Source: Pseudomonadota bacterium
GTDB taxonomy: Bacteria > Pseudomonadota > Alphaproteobacteria > Rhizobiales > Xanthobacteraceae
Assembly: GCA_023387695.1 (NCBI GenBank)
Contig: JAEWHT010000156.1
Span: 1 to 9,924 of the forward strand
DNA: 9,924 nt
Direction of reading: 5' to 3'
Both the position numbers and the translations under genes were made by a program. This document shows, one piece after another, positions 1 through 6,437 of this stretch. Positions within the stretch are counted from its first letter, which is position 1, and the number at the start of each line of letters is the position of its first letter. Below the pieces are notes generated by a model that worked only from the letters and a program-made list of their open reading frames with translations, did not search any database and was not told the DNA's origin.

Positions 1-74
1 GCGAGCCCACCCCTCAGTTCTCGTGGGCGATCCGCCGCAATCGCTCGGCCCACACCGCCCACGCCTGATCTTTT
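1..74. other. Intergenic, downstream of the kinase gene
   Basis: No gene is supported here. On the minus strand the kinase stop codon is followed at once by a run of A residues. Next come GTGGGCG and its complement CGCCCAC, about 26 bases apart, which could pair as a long-loop hairpin. No T-run follows the hairpin, so an intrinsic terminator is not convincing. Confidence 0.4.
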
Positions 75-1508
75 TTAGCCCCATACCACGCCGGCACCCG
101 GTTTCGCCGCAGCCATCCGCGGCGGCCTCACCACGGTGACGGTACAGGCCGCCTCTGCAGCCACCTTGGCCGAGACGCTGCCGAGCAGAGTGCGCCGAAA
201 CGAGCTCTGCCGCGCGCCGATGATGACATGGTCGACCTGGTTGGCCTCGGCAAACTCCAAGAGCGCTGCGGCAGGATCGATCGCTTCCAGCACATGAACC
301 GACAGCCGGCTCTCGTCCAGCTTCAAGGGCGTCGCCCAATGCCGAAGCGCGACCAGGCGATCGATGTGCTTGTTGGAGCCCTGCTCATCCAGCGTCTTGT
401 CAATGGCAATACGGTTGAGCTTCAGCACGTTGACGCAGGCAAGCCGCGCTGACGGCAGCGTCGCCAAAATCCGTTCCGTCGTTACGCGCAGCGCCTCGTT
501 CAGCTCGGCTGCGCCCTCCTCCATGTCGAGCGCCACTGCGAGGATCGGACTTGAGGCGATCTGCTCGGCGACATCGGGCTGAACCCGCGATTGCTTGACG
601 TCTTGGTTGAAGCGGCGCCGCCAGGCGACGCTCAGGGGATCGCGCTTCATCCGCTCCGAACGCGCAGTCAGCTTGACCTGGTTCGGATGGGCGAGATCGA
701 AGGCAAGCTGGGTCGCGGTCGGATAGCGCCGGACCGGCTCGATCTCCAGACATCGCAGCACCACCTCCTGGAGCCAGGGCGGGTAGTCGGCGCGCAAGCT
801 TCGCGGCGGGTACGGATCGCGCCACGACCTTCGCCGCATCGCGCGCAGCGTCTCGCCCTCGCCAAAGGGACGTTCGCCGGTCGTGAAGAAATAGAGCAGC
901 ACGCCCAGCGAAAACAAATCGCTGCGCGGATCGTCGCGCACACCCAACAGTCGCTCCGGGGCCATATAGGGCGCGGTGCCGTAAGGCAGTCGGAACTCTT
1001 CCTGCAACAAATCAGGCAAATGATTGTGGTGCGATAGGCCGTAGTCGATCAGCACCGCATCGCCGCTCTCGCGGAACATGATACTGCTCGGCTTGATGTC
1101 GTGATGGATCACGTTCTGCCGGTGCAGATCGGCAAGCGCGGCGGCGATCTTCGCAACCAGCTGCCGCGCCTCCTCGTAAGGCAGCGGCAGATCAGGCAAC
1201 CGCTTGTACAGCGTGGTGCCGGGAATGCGCTCGATCACGGCATAGGCCTGGCGCGCGAAATCGCCGGTGCCATAGCAGTGCGGAACGTGCGGACCGGTGA
1301 GCCGCGGCAGGATCATCATCTCCATCTCGAAGGAGACGATCGCGGCGGGGTCTTCGCCTTCCGAGGCCCGCGGGACTTTCATCAGCAACGGCACATCGAT
1401 GCCGGGATGAGTGGCCGTCCACAGCGTCGCCATGCCGCCGGCATGGACGCATTCGCCGAGGGTGTAGCCGTCGATCTCGGCGCCTGACTTGACCAGGGAT
1501 TTGGGCAT
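75..1508 (-). CDS. Ser/Thr protein kinase with C-terminal universal stress protein domain
   Basis: A 477-residue soluble protein that should phosphorylate Ser/Thr residues on cytoplasmic targets. The N-terminal Hanks-type kinase domain (about 14-275) shows a glycine-rich loop at 18-30, ATP lysine K44, a helix-C glutamate near E61, catalytic loop HHDIKP (D137), DYG instead of DFG (D155) and an APE motif at 183-185. A Usp domain follows (about 320-463), ending in a GARQ...LLGSVS signature at 431-446. Its second motif glycine is replaced by Q434 and the spacing is one residue short, so nucleotide binding by this half is uncertain. No transmembrane or PASTA segment is visible. The ATG start directly follows the stop of the phosphoesterase gene, with an AGGGG Shine-Dalgarno inside that gene, so the two are probably co-translated. 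A kinase beside a phosphatase suggests opposed activities, but the MPE family has many non-protein substrates. Family call is firm; target is unknown. Confidence 0.93.
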   Translation of the reverse strand: MPKSLVKSGAEIDGYTLGECVHAGGMATLWTATHPGIDVPLLMKVPRASEGEDPAAIVSFEMEMMILPRLTGPHVPHCYGTGDFARQAYAVIERIPGTTLYKRLPDLPLPYEEARQLVAKIAAALADLHRQNVIHHDIKPSSIMFRESGDAVLIDYGLSHHNHLPDLLQEEFRLPYGTAPYMAPERLLGVRDDPRSDLFSLGVLLYFFTTGERPFGEGETLRAMRRRSWRDPYPPRSLRADYPPWLQEVVLRCLEIEPVRRYPTATQLAFDLAHPNQVKLTARSERMKRDPLSVAWRRRFNQDVKQSRVQPDVAEQIASSPILAVALDMEEGAAELNEALRVTTERILATLPSARLACVNVLKLNRIAIDKTLDEQGSNKHIDRLVALRHWATPLKLDESRLSVHVLEAIDPAAALLEFAEANQVDHVIIGARQSSFRRTLLGSVSAKVAAEAACTVTVVRPPRMAAAKPGAGVVWG

Positions 1509-2249
1509 CTAGCGCCCCTGCGAGAGGCGGTCGGCGAGCCAGGGCGGCAGGCCGTTCTCGCGGATCTTGTTGGCGGCGCTCGCGATGTCATAGGGCACGC
1601 GGCAATAGGTGATCTGGCACGACACCGTGTCGAACAGCACGAAGGATGCAGAAGGATCGCCGTCGCGAGGCTGGCCGACCGAGCCTAGCACCGCGAGCCA
1701 TTGCCGCCCACGCAGGAGCTGCACCGGCATGTCGGTCTTCGGCACGAAGCTCGTCATCTTCGCAATCGCCGACATCGAATAGAGCGCAGGCCGGTGGATG
1801 TGGCCGCAAAAGGTGACATGGGACGGCGTCGAGATCAGGCTCTTGGCGGCGTCGGCCGTCGAGCGGACATAGTGCCAGCGCTTGGGGCTCGAGGCCTCCG
1901 AGTGCACGAATAGACGATCGCCATCCTCGACCAGCATCGGCAACTCGGCCAGGAACCGCCGCTGGGGCGCATCTAACCGCCCGCGGGTCCACTCGATCGC
2001 GATCTGCGCCTCGTTGTTCATGCTCTCAGACGTGGAGTTGACGGCCTCGTCATGATTGCCACGCACGGCGACCGCACCGTGGGCAACCAGATCCATGGCT
2101 GTTTCAACGACCCATTCCGGGTCGGCGCCATAGCCGACGAAATCGCCGAGCAGGATGAACCGCTCCGCGCCCTTCGCGCGGGCTACCTTCAGGCACGCCT
2201 CGAACGCCTGCCGGTTGCCGTGGATATCCGAGAAGACAGCGAGAAGCAC
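1509..2249 (-). CDS. Calcineurin-like metallophosphoesterase
   Basis: A 246-residue cytoplasmic dinuclear-metal phosphoesterase. All family motifs are present in order: SDIHGN (D8, H10), LLGD (G35, D36), GNHD (64-67), a metal histidine in FVHSE (H116) and GHIH (149-152). The layout matches the Metallophos_2/YfcE-like group often annotated as diadenosine tetraphosphatase- or PP2A-like. The substrate cannot be read from the sequence, and could be a phosphoprotein, a nucleotide or a phosphodiester. The GTG start is chosen because a strong GGAGG lies four bases upstream; the next residues (LLAVFSDIHGN) fit the usual N-terminus of the family. Its stop touches the kinase start, which argues for one transcript and a linked function. 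The inserted block just upstream separates it from the membrane genes it would otherwise follow. Confidence 0.93.
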   Translation of the reverse strand: MLLAVFSDIHGNRQAFEACLKVARAKGAERFILLGDFVGYGADPEWVVETAMDLVAHGAVAVRGNHDEAVNSTSESMNNEAQIAIEWTRGRLDAPQRRFLAELPMLVEDGDRLFVHSEASSPKRWHYVRSTADAAKSLISTPSHVTFCGHIHRPALYSMSAIAKMTSFVPKTDMPVQLLRGRQWLAVLGSVGQPRDGDPSASFVLFDTVSCQITYCRVPYDIASAANKIRENGLPPWLADRLSQGR

Positions 2250-2280
2250 GCACCCTCCACCCTCACATTCTTATTGGACG

Positions 2281-2308
2281 CCGATAAAGCCAATTTGAGG
2301 GAGGTCAA
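2281..2308 (-). promoter_or_regulatory. Possible sigma-70 promoter for phosphoesterase-kinase pair
   Basis: Reading the minus strand, TTGACC (2303-2308) is followed after 16 bases by TATCGG (2281-2286), about 30 bases ahead of the GTG start of the phosphoesterase. The -35 is good and the -10 is poor. A promoter here would let the two signalling genes be expressed although the insertion has cut them off from the upstream membrane genes. Confidence 0.3.
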
Positions 2309-2337
2309 CAAGATGCGCCAACGCGGGGTGGTTTACC

Positions 2338-2498
2338 AGCGCCGCACTGGTACGATGGTGAAGAGCCTATTGCTCGTCCCTAGGCGGTATCCAGGGCGGC
2401 AGCAGCGGCCTGAAGACGGCGCCTTGGGCGGCCGCCGGCGGGGCATTGAACTCTCCGGTCGAAGAATCGCCGCCGCCAACGTCCGCTACGCGCCCGCC
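2338..2498. repeat. Left direct repeat (diverged copy of membrane-gene 3' end)
   Basis: Matches 5126-5353 in the same orientation. Bases 2354-2379 and 2434-2462 are exact, and about 11 mismatches occur across roughly 120 ungapped bases from 2354 to 2473. The match resumes at 2475-2498 after a 69-base gap relative to the right copy. The leftmost bases (2338-2353) align with the right copy through AGCGCCGCA and a 2-base indel. Confidence 0.9.
2367..2498 (-). pseudogene. 3' fragment of the two-span membrane protein gene
   Basis: Read on the minus strand, this encodes a decayed version of the C-terminus of the protein at 5153-5758. The frame runs QGGRVADVGGG, then DSSTGEFNAPP, then AQGAVF, ending PPRDEQ and TAG, against QGGRAADFGGG and PPKDEQ in the intact gene. 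Residues 146-168 of the intact protein (23 residues) are missing in frame. There is no start codon or N-terminal part: the frame meets a TAA stop just upstream, near 2520. Mismatches include unlikely replacements (for example W and I in the proline-rich tail), consistent with loss of selection. It is best read as the displaced end of an ancestral or foreign allele. Confidence 0.85.
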
Positions 2499-2522
2499 TT
2501 GTAGACGATAGGCTCCTGCTTA

Positions 2523-2558
2523 GCCAAAGCTTGGCAAACGGCTGCCGCAACCAATACT
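2523..2558 (+). promoter_or_regulatory. Candidate promoter with overlapping inverted repeat, SEC-C gene
   Basis: TTGGCA (2531-2536) and AATACT (2553-2558), 16 bases apart, form a plausible sigma-70 promoter about 50 bases upstream of the TTG start. The -35 overlaps an inverted repeat GCCAA-AGC-TTGGC at 2523-2535 that could serve as an operator. Both calls are by eye and short. Confidence 0.3.
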
Positions 2559-2613
2559 GTCAAACTGAACACGAGACTACTCGACAAGCCGAAACTGGCT
2601 GGGAGGCGACGCC

Positions 2614-5049
2614 TTGGGACGGGGAAAACGACGCGGACGGTTCCTAAAGCCTGATGAGTACTTCGCACAAGGACCATTCGAACTCGCAAGGTTTGGCAAG
2701 AATACAATCATGCGCTCGCGTGCAAGCGCTGAGCAAATAGAAGCAGTCCAAGCCCGGATGGCGACGCAATTTCCAGCCATCGTCGCTGAGATTGACGCAC
2801 TGGTATCATCCATTGCGTGCCAAATTGTGCGACTACCGCCAGACCGCCTGCTCCATCGAGCATGGTGGGAATTTGCGACGACCGTTGTTGGTATCGGTGG
2901 GAAAAAGGACGAGATGGAACATCTCGCCGCCGCGCGGATGATCGACTACGTCCAAAGCGTCATCGCGTCGGTCAATCCTGCTAAGGAGACTGACGAGGTC
3001 GGTGAGGAAGATTGGAGCAAACTCAAGAGTGATGTTAGGACGTTGTTCGAGCGCCTCACGCTCGAATATCAATCCTGCGCGACAGCGCACCGGCGGAGCC
3101 AAGATCCGCAACTTGACATGGAGCTCGAGGGTTTTCGAGTTCGAGCCGAGATGCTATGGCTGAATATCAGAGGCAAGCGCTATCACGTTCATGAAAAACA
3201 AGCGCTGCTCGACATACTCAGCCCCCACTCCGACGTCTTACTGAGACTGTTTGGTATCGATGGAGTCACCTTAGTCAACGAACTTGACAAGGTACTGACG
3301 AAGCTTACCGGAGGGTTGGCCGAGGTTGCTTCAGACATGGTCGCTTTTCGCGAGAAGACGCTTGATCAGGCAGAGAAACTTGCCGAACAATATCCCGAGT
3401 TAGAGGTAAATGAACTCTTTGCGAAAGCCTTTGAAGACCACGAGCTATCCTCTCTCCGTGAGAAGGTCGCGGCTGGATTGTTTGGTCTAGACCTGTTCGA
3501 TGTCGGTAAAAATACGACTATTCCTCAAACGCTGATTGATCAGCTGACTTGGTCTCCTGGTGAGGACATCGAATTGTTCGCATCCGGTGACTTCTGCGGT
3601 TGGCCATTGCGAATCTGGCCGACGATGAAGCGGCCCTTTATTCGCATTGACGGGCGAGCGCTTTGCTTCGATTTCTTCAGCTTATTCGACAATATTTACC
3701 GCGTACTGCGACGCGTCGTAATTCAGCACGAAGCGAGCTATGCTGAGACTTGGAACGACCGCCAAAAGATCGTCTCTGAGGAACTCCCCTTCGTTTATTT
3801 GGATCGCCTTCTGCCCGGAGCGACCGTTTACAGGCCCATACACTATCGCTGGAAGGTAGGTTCGGGCCCGGCACAATGGCATGAAGCAGACGGCATTCTA
3901 ATTTTTGACGATCATCTATTCATTCTCGAAGTAAAAGGTGGGGCATTCACCTATACGTCACCAGCGAACGATTTGTCCGCCCACCTTGCGTCGCTTCGAA
4001 ATCTTCTTCAGAGCCCGGCGCGTCAAGGAAGTCGCTTCCTTGACTACCTTGAGAGTGCCCCAGAAGTTTCGATTACGGACAGCAATCACCACGAACTAGC
4101 CCGGCTGCGGCGTAGCGACTTTCGGCATGTCACGGTTTGCACGGTGACGCTCGATGCCTTTACTGACCTTGCCGCGCGGGCCCAACACCTTGCGGCGATC
4201 GGGATTAACATCGGGCAACGGCCGGTGTGGCCGCTCTCGATCGATGACCTGCGGATTTACGCCGAGCTATTCGATAATCCGCTCATATTCCTCCACTTTG
4301 TCGAACAGCGCGTGCGGGCCGGCCAGTCTCAATATGTGGACCTCAATGATGAGATGGATCATCTCGGCCTCTACATTGAGCAAAACAACTATAGCCAATT
4401 TGCCGCGCAGATGATGGAGAACAAGTTTGACCAACTCGGCTTCGACGGCTTTCGAACGCCCATCGACGAGTTTTTTGGCGCGAAGCTCAGAGGCGAGAAC
4501 CCAGCTCTGCCTCGACAATCAGTGCCTAAGCGCTTGGCGGATATTGTCAGCTTTCTGCCTAAGACGAACAAGTCGCACCGTTCAGAATTAGCCGCCTTCC
4601 TTCTCGACGGATCTGGTGACTTTAGGGAAGCAATTGCAACCGCTATTGATAGGGCGCTCCTAGAGAACAGAGGCTTAAAAAGAGCGCGTCCTCTATCGAT
4701 CTACGGACCGATGGCCATGACTCTCTACGTTTGGTCGCCTTCGGCCCCTGCGCTTGGCAAACCGGCCGAAGATCACGTGCGCGCTGTGCTATTTGCTCGT
4801 AATGAAACAAGCCGCCGTCTTGTGGAACTTACCTATGACGACAATGGAGTTCTAATCGATGCTCAAATGAAACGCGTGACGCTTGCTGGCCTCGCAAGCG
4901 CTGAACTAGCTCGCATAAAGGCAGCAAGCAGTTCCTTGCAGGATACGCGACTAGCCGAGGCGCGTCTGAAAGGGAAGATTGGCAGAAATGACGCGTGTCC
5001 CTGCGGCAGCGGCAAAAAATATAAGCGCTGTCACGGTGGCAATCGCTAG
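2614..5049 (+). CDS. Large protein with NERD/PD-(D/E)XK-like nuclease motif and C-terminal SEC-C zinc motif
   Basis: An 811-residue protein of unassigned family. The N-terminal half (about 35-320) is mostly charged helices without a domain I recognise. Near the middle, HEADGILIFDD then LFILEVKGG gives D426-x12-E439-x-K441, the core of PD-(D/E)XK nucleases. An SPxxQ motif at 467-471 (SPARQ) resembles the (N/S)PxxQ helix of NERD domains, and E389/E390 may supply the upstream glutamate. The C-terminus carries CPCGSGKKYKRCH (C795, C797, C806, H807), a SEC-C zinc-binding motif that is common on many unrelated proteins and does not make this SecA. No membrane segment or signal peptide is seen, so it is probably cytoplasmic. 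The TTG start is chosen because GGGAGG sits seven bases upstream; the next ATG (2710) lacks such a site. Lower GC than the flanks, with runs near 40% by hand count, and bracketing repeats mark it as acquired. Defence nuclease is an inference. Confidence 0.85.
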   Translation: MGRGKRRGRFLKPDEYFAQGPFELARFGKNTIMRSRASAEQIEAVQARMATQFPAIVAEIDALVSSIACQIVRLPPDRLLHRAWWEFATTVVGIGGKKDEMEHLAAARMIDYVQSVIASVNPAKETDEVGEEDWSKLKSDVRTLFERLTLEYQSCATAHRRSQDPQLDMELEGFRVRAEMLWLNIRGKRYHVHEKQALLDILSPHSDVLLRLFGIDGVTLVNELDKVLTKLTGGLAEVASDMVAFREKTLDQAEKLAEQYPELEVNELFAKAFEDHELSSLREKVAAGLFGLDLFDVGKNTTIPQTLIDQLTWSPGEDIELFASGDFCGWPLRIWPTMKRPFIRIDGRALCFDFFSLFDNIYRVLRRVVIQHEASYAETWNDRQKIVSEELPFVYLDRLLPGATVYRPIHYRWKVGSGPAQWHEADGILIFDDHLFILEVKGGAFTYTSPANDLSAHLASLRNLLQSPARQGSRFLDYLESAPEVSITDSNHHELARLRRSDFRHVTVCTVTLDAFTDLAARAQHLAAIGINIGQRPVWPLSIDDLRIYAELFDNPLIFLHFVEQRVRAGQSQYVDLNDEMDHLGLYIEQNNYSQFAAQMMENKFDQLGFDGFRTPIDEFFGAKLRGENPALPRQSVPKRLADIVSFLPKTNKSHRSELAAFLLDGSGDFREAIATAIDRALLENRGLKRARPLSIYGPMAMTLYVWSPSAPALGKPAEDHVRAVLFARNETSRRLVELTYDDNGVLIDAQMKRVTLAGLASAELARIKAASSSLQDTRLAEARLKGKIGRNDACPCGSGKKYKRCHGGNR

Positions 5050-5152
5050 GTGCGCGCTGGGCAGCTTCATGTATGACCATTCGGTACGAATTGACATGCT
5101 CGGCTTCACCTCACGGTAGTCTTCGAGCGCCGCAGCGGTGATGGTGAAGAGC
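5050..5152. other. Short intergenic stretch between convergent genes, right insertion edge
   Basis: It separates the SEC-C gene stop from the minus-strand membrane gene stop. No clear intrinsic terminator is seen. Homology with the left repeat starts at about 5113-5126, so 5050-5112 is probably the right tail of the inserted block. Confidence 0.5.
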
Positions 5153-5353
5153 CTATTGCTCGTCCTTGGGCGGCATCCGGGGCGGCGGAAGCGGCGTGAA
5201 GACGGCGCCTTGCGCGCCGGCCGGCGGGGCATTGAACTCTCCGGTCGAGGAATCGCCGCCACTGGTCTCGAGTATCACTTTGGGCGTCACATATTCCCGG
5301 ACCATGTCGATCAGGCTGCCCTCGCCGCCGCCAAAATCGGCCGCGCGCCCGCC
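5126..5353. repeat. Right direct repeat (intact membrane-gene 3' end plus downstream flank)
   Basis: Same-orientation partner of 2338-2498. It spans about 27 bases downstream of the membrane-gene stop and the last 67 or so codons of the gene. It contains 69 bases (about 5261-5329) absent from the left copy. The absent segment is bounded by two copies of TCGCCGCC (5253-5260 and 5322-5329), which explains its loss by slippage. Confidence 0.9.
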
Positions 5354-5758
5354 CTGCGGATGGCCGGCCGCGATCTCGTTCTCCGCCGCGTGGGTCTTGT
5401 CGGCCAGGTTATCGTTGTAAGGGACGCGGAAAGCCCGCGGGATGCCGCTCGGACGATGATCCGCATCGAGTTCCTCCACCCACAGGTAGATCGAGCCGGG
5501 ATCGCCCTCCAGCGAATGTGGCTCGACGATGCGCGCCTTCAGCAGCTTGAAGTTTGTAGGCAGCCGCTCGCTGCTTGCCCAGCCGAGCAGTCCGCGCATC
5601 TCCCCGAAGCTGACGACGTAGAACGCACTGGTCACGATCACCGCGACCGCCTTCAAGGACCAGTGCAGCCGCGCATAGACCAGCACGACCAGCAGTAGCG
5701 CGCCGATCACGGCATACGCCACCGACAGCGAGAGGATGACCGTTTGCAGATTAGTCAC
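5153..5758 (-). CDS. Two-span inner-membrane protein of unknown family
   Basis: A 201-residue protein I do not recognise. Two hydrophobic helices (about 5-29 and 34-52) are followed by a soluble region with a mixed alpha/beta look (65-125), then a glycine- and proline-rich tail ending PPPRMPPKDEQ. The loop between the helices is short, so both termini probably lie on the same side of the membrane. The GTG start overlaps the last eight bases of the upstream ExbD-like gene, a strong sign of translational coupling, so it is likely a third component of that channel module. Its 3' end is duplicated near the phosphoesterase gene, and the intact copy now abuts the inserted SEC-C gene. If the insertion brought its own gene end, the C-terminal third of this protein could be of foreign allelic origin. 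Confidence 0.85.
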   Translation of the reverse strand: MTNLQTVILSLSVAYAVIGALLLVVLVYARLHWSLKAVAVIVTSAFYVVSFGEMRGLLGWASSERLPTNFKLLKARIVEPHSLEGDPGSIYLWVEELDADHRPSGIPRAFRVPYNDNLADKTHAAENEIAAGHPQGGRAADFGGGEGSLIDMVREYVTPKVILETSGGDSSTGEFNAPPAGAQGAVFTPLPPPRMPPKDEQ

Positions 5759-6437
5759 GGCGGATCCTCTTTACGTTCGCGCTCACACCGGTGCTCGGGT
5801 CGAGATCGGCCCCGTTGCGCCACTTGCTGCGAAACGTCTCCATCAGCGATTTCGGCCGCTGGCTCACGTCGATGACCTTGCCTTCGGCATCGAGCCGGAA
5901 CCGCACCGCGGTCTTCTCGTCGCCGGTGTGGTCGAGCGTGAATTTGTTGTCGAAGACCACCTGTGCGGTCGGGTTGAGCTTCTGCACCTTCACGTTGGCG
6001 GTCACCGGCTCGCCAGTCGTGGCGACGAAATGCGAGACGTTGACAGTGTATTCGCCGGGGACAATGCCGCGCAGCGTGACGATCTCCTCGCGGATCGGCG
6101 AGGCGATCTTCTTGCCGTTGACCATGATGAAGTCGTTGGCGCCGCCGCGGTCGTCGCGATCGAGTGTGAGGAAGCCGGCCTCGCGGTGGCGATACCAGGC
6201 GATGTTGCCGGCGGGATCCTGCACGAACAGGTCGAGATCGTCGGGATGATTGTCAGGCCAATCCAGCGTGATCATGAACTCGGCCTTGGAGTCGATCTTG
6301 CCGTCCTTGGCATCGGGCGAGACCGCAAGCAGCGCGAGGAAGAACAGGAAGGCGACGACCTGCAGCGCCTTGAACAGCATCACGCCCAGCGGATCGAAGG
6401 GCTCCTCGCGCGGATAGAGACCGAAATCATCCATCAT
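5751..6437 (-). CDS. ExbD-position membrane protein with YfaP/DUF2135-like domain
   Basis: A 228-residue protein with one N-terminal transmembrane helix (about 17-40) and a large domain presumably outside the membrane. At 58-105 the sequence LDWPDNHPDDLDLFVQDPAG, then LDRDDRGGAND, matches the pattern of YfaP/DUF2135-type beta-sandwich domains (W...DLDL.v.dP.G...D...G). Later segments (111-185) look like further beta strands. Gene order right after a MotA/TolQ/ExbB gene, with a 4-base ATGA overlap, places it where ExbD/TolR normally sits. However, the helix lacks the usual membrane-embedded Asp; D15 lies at its edge and K23 lies inside. It may couple a proton channel to an extracytoplasmic sugar- or peptide-binding event. 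Domain call is by motif; role is inferred. Confidence 0.82.
   Translation of the reverse strand: MMDDFGLYPREEPFDPLGVMLFKALQVVAFLFFLALLAVSPDAKDGKIDSKAEFMITLDWPDNHPDDLDLFVQDPAGNIAWYRHREAGFLTLDRDDRGGANDFIMVNGKKIASPIREEIVTLRGIVPGEYTVNVSHFVATTGEPVTANVKVQKLNPTAQVVFDNKFTLDHTGDEKTAVRFRLDAEGKVIDVSQRPKSLMETFRSKWRNGADLDPSTGVSANVKRIRRD

Larger units (their letters stand above)
2250..2613. other. Gene-poor junction region between phosphoesterase and SEC-C gene
   Basis: About 360 bases without an intact gene. From left to right it holds the phosphoesterase ribosome site and a possible minus-strand promoter (2281-2308), the diverged fragment of the membrane gene 3' end (2338-2498), and a stretch with lower GC (2504-2613) that contains the probable promoter and Shine-Dalgarno of the plus-strand SEC-C gene. 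The edge of the insertion on this side lies near 2499-2504, where homology with the right copy stops. Confidence 0.6.

Noticed and set aside
71..84. Programmed frameshift at the A-run after the kinase gene
   Set aside because: The A-run lies after the in-frame TAA, so a ribosome in the kinase frame would stop before reaching it.
4981..5049. SecA-related protein, suggested by the SEC-C motif
   Set aside because: The SEC-C motif occurs on many unrelated proteins, and no SecA helicase motifs are present in the rest of the protein.
4951..5262. 103-codon minus-strand open frame with a hydrophobic stretch near the SEC-C gene end
   Set aside because: The hydrophobic part is the antisense of the zinc-motif coding region and the rest is an alternate frame of the membrane gene, so it is a shadow.
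2338..5353. Insertion sequence or integron cassette
   Set aside because: No transposase or integrase, no terminal inverted repeats at the edges and no short target duplication. The repeats are gene-end copies.
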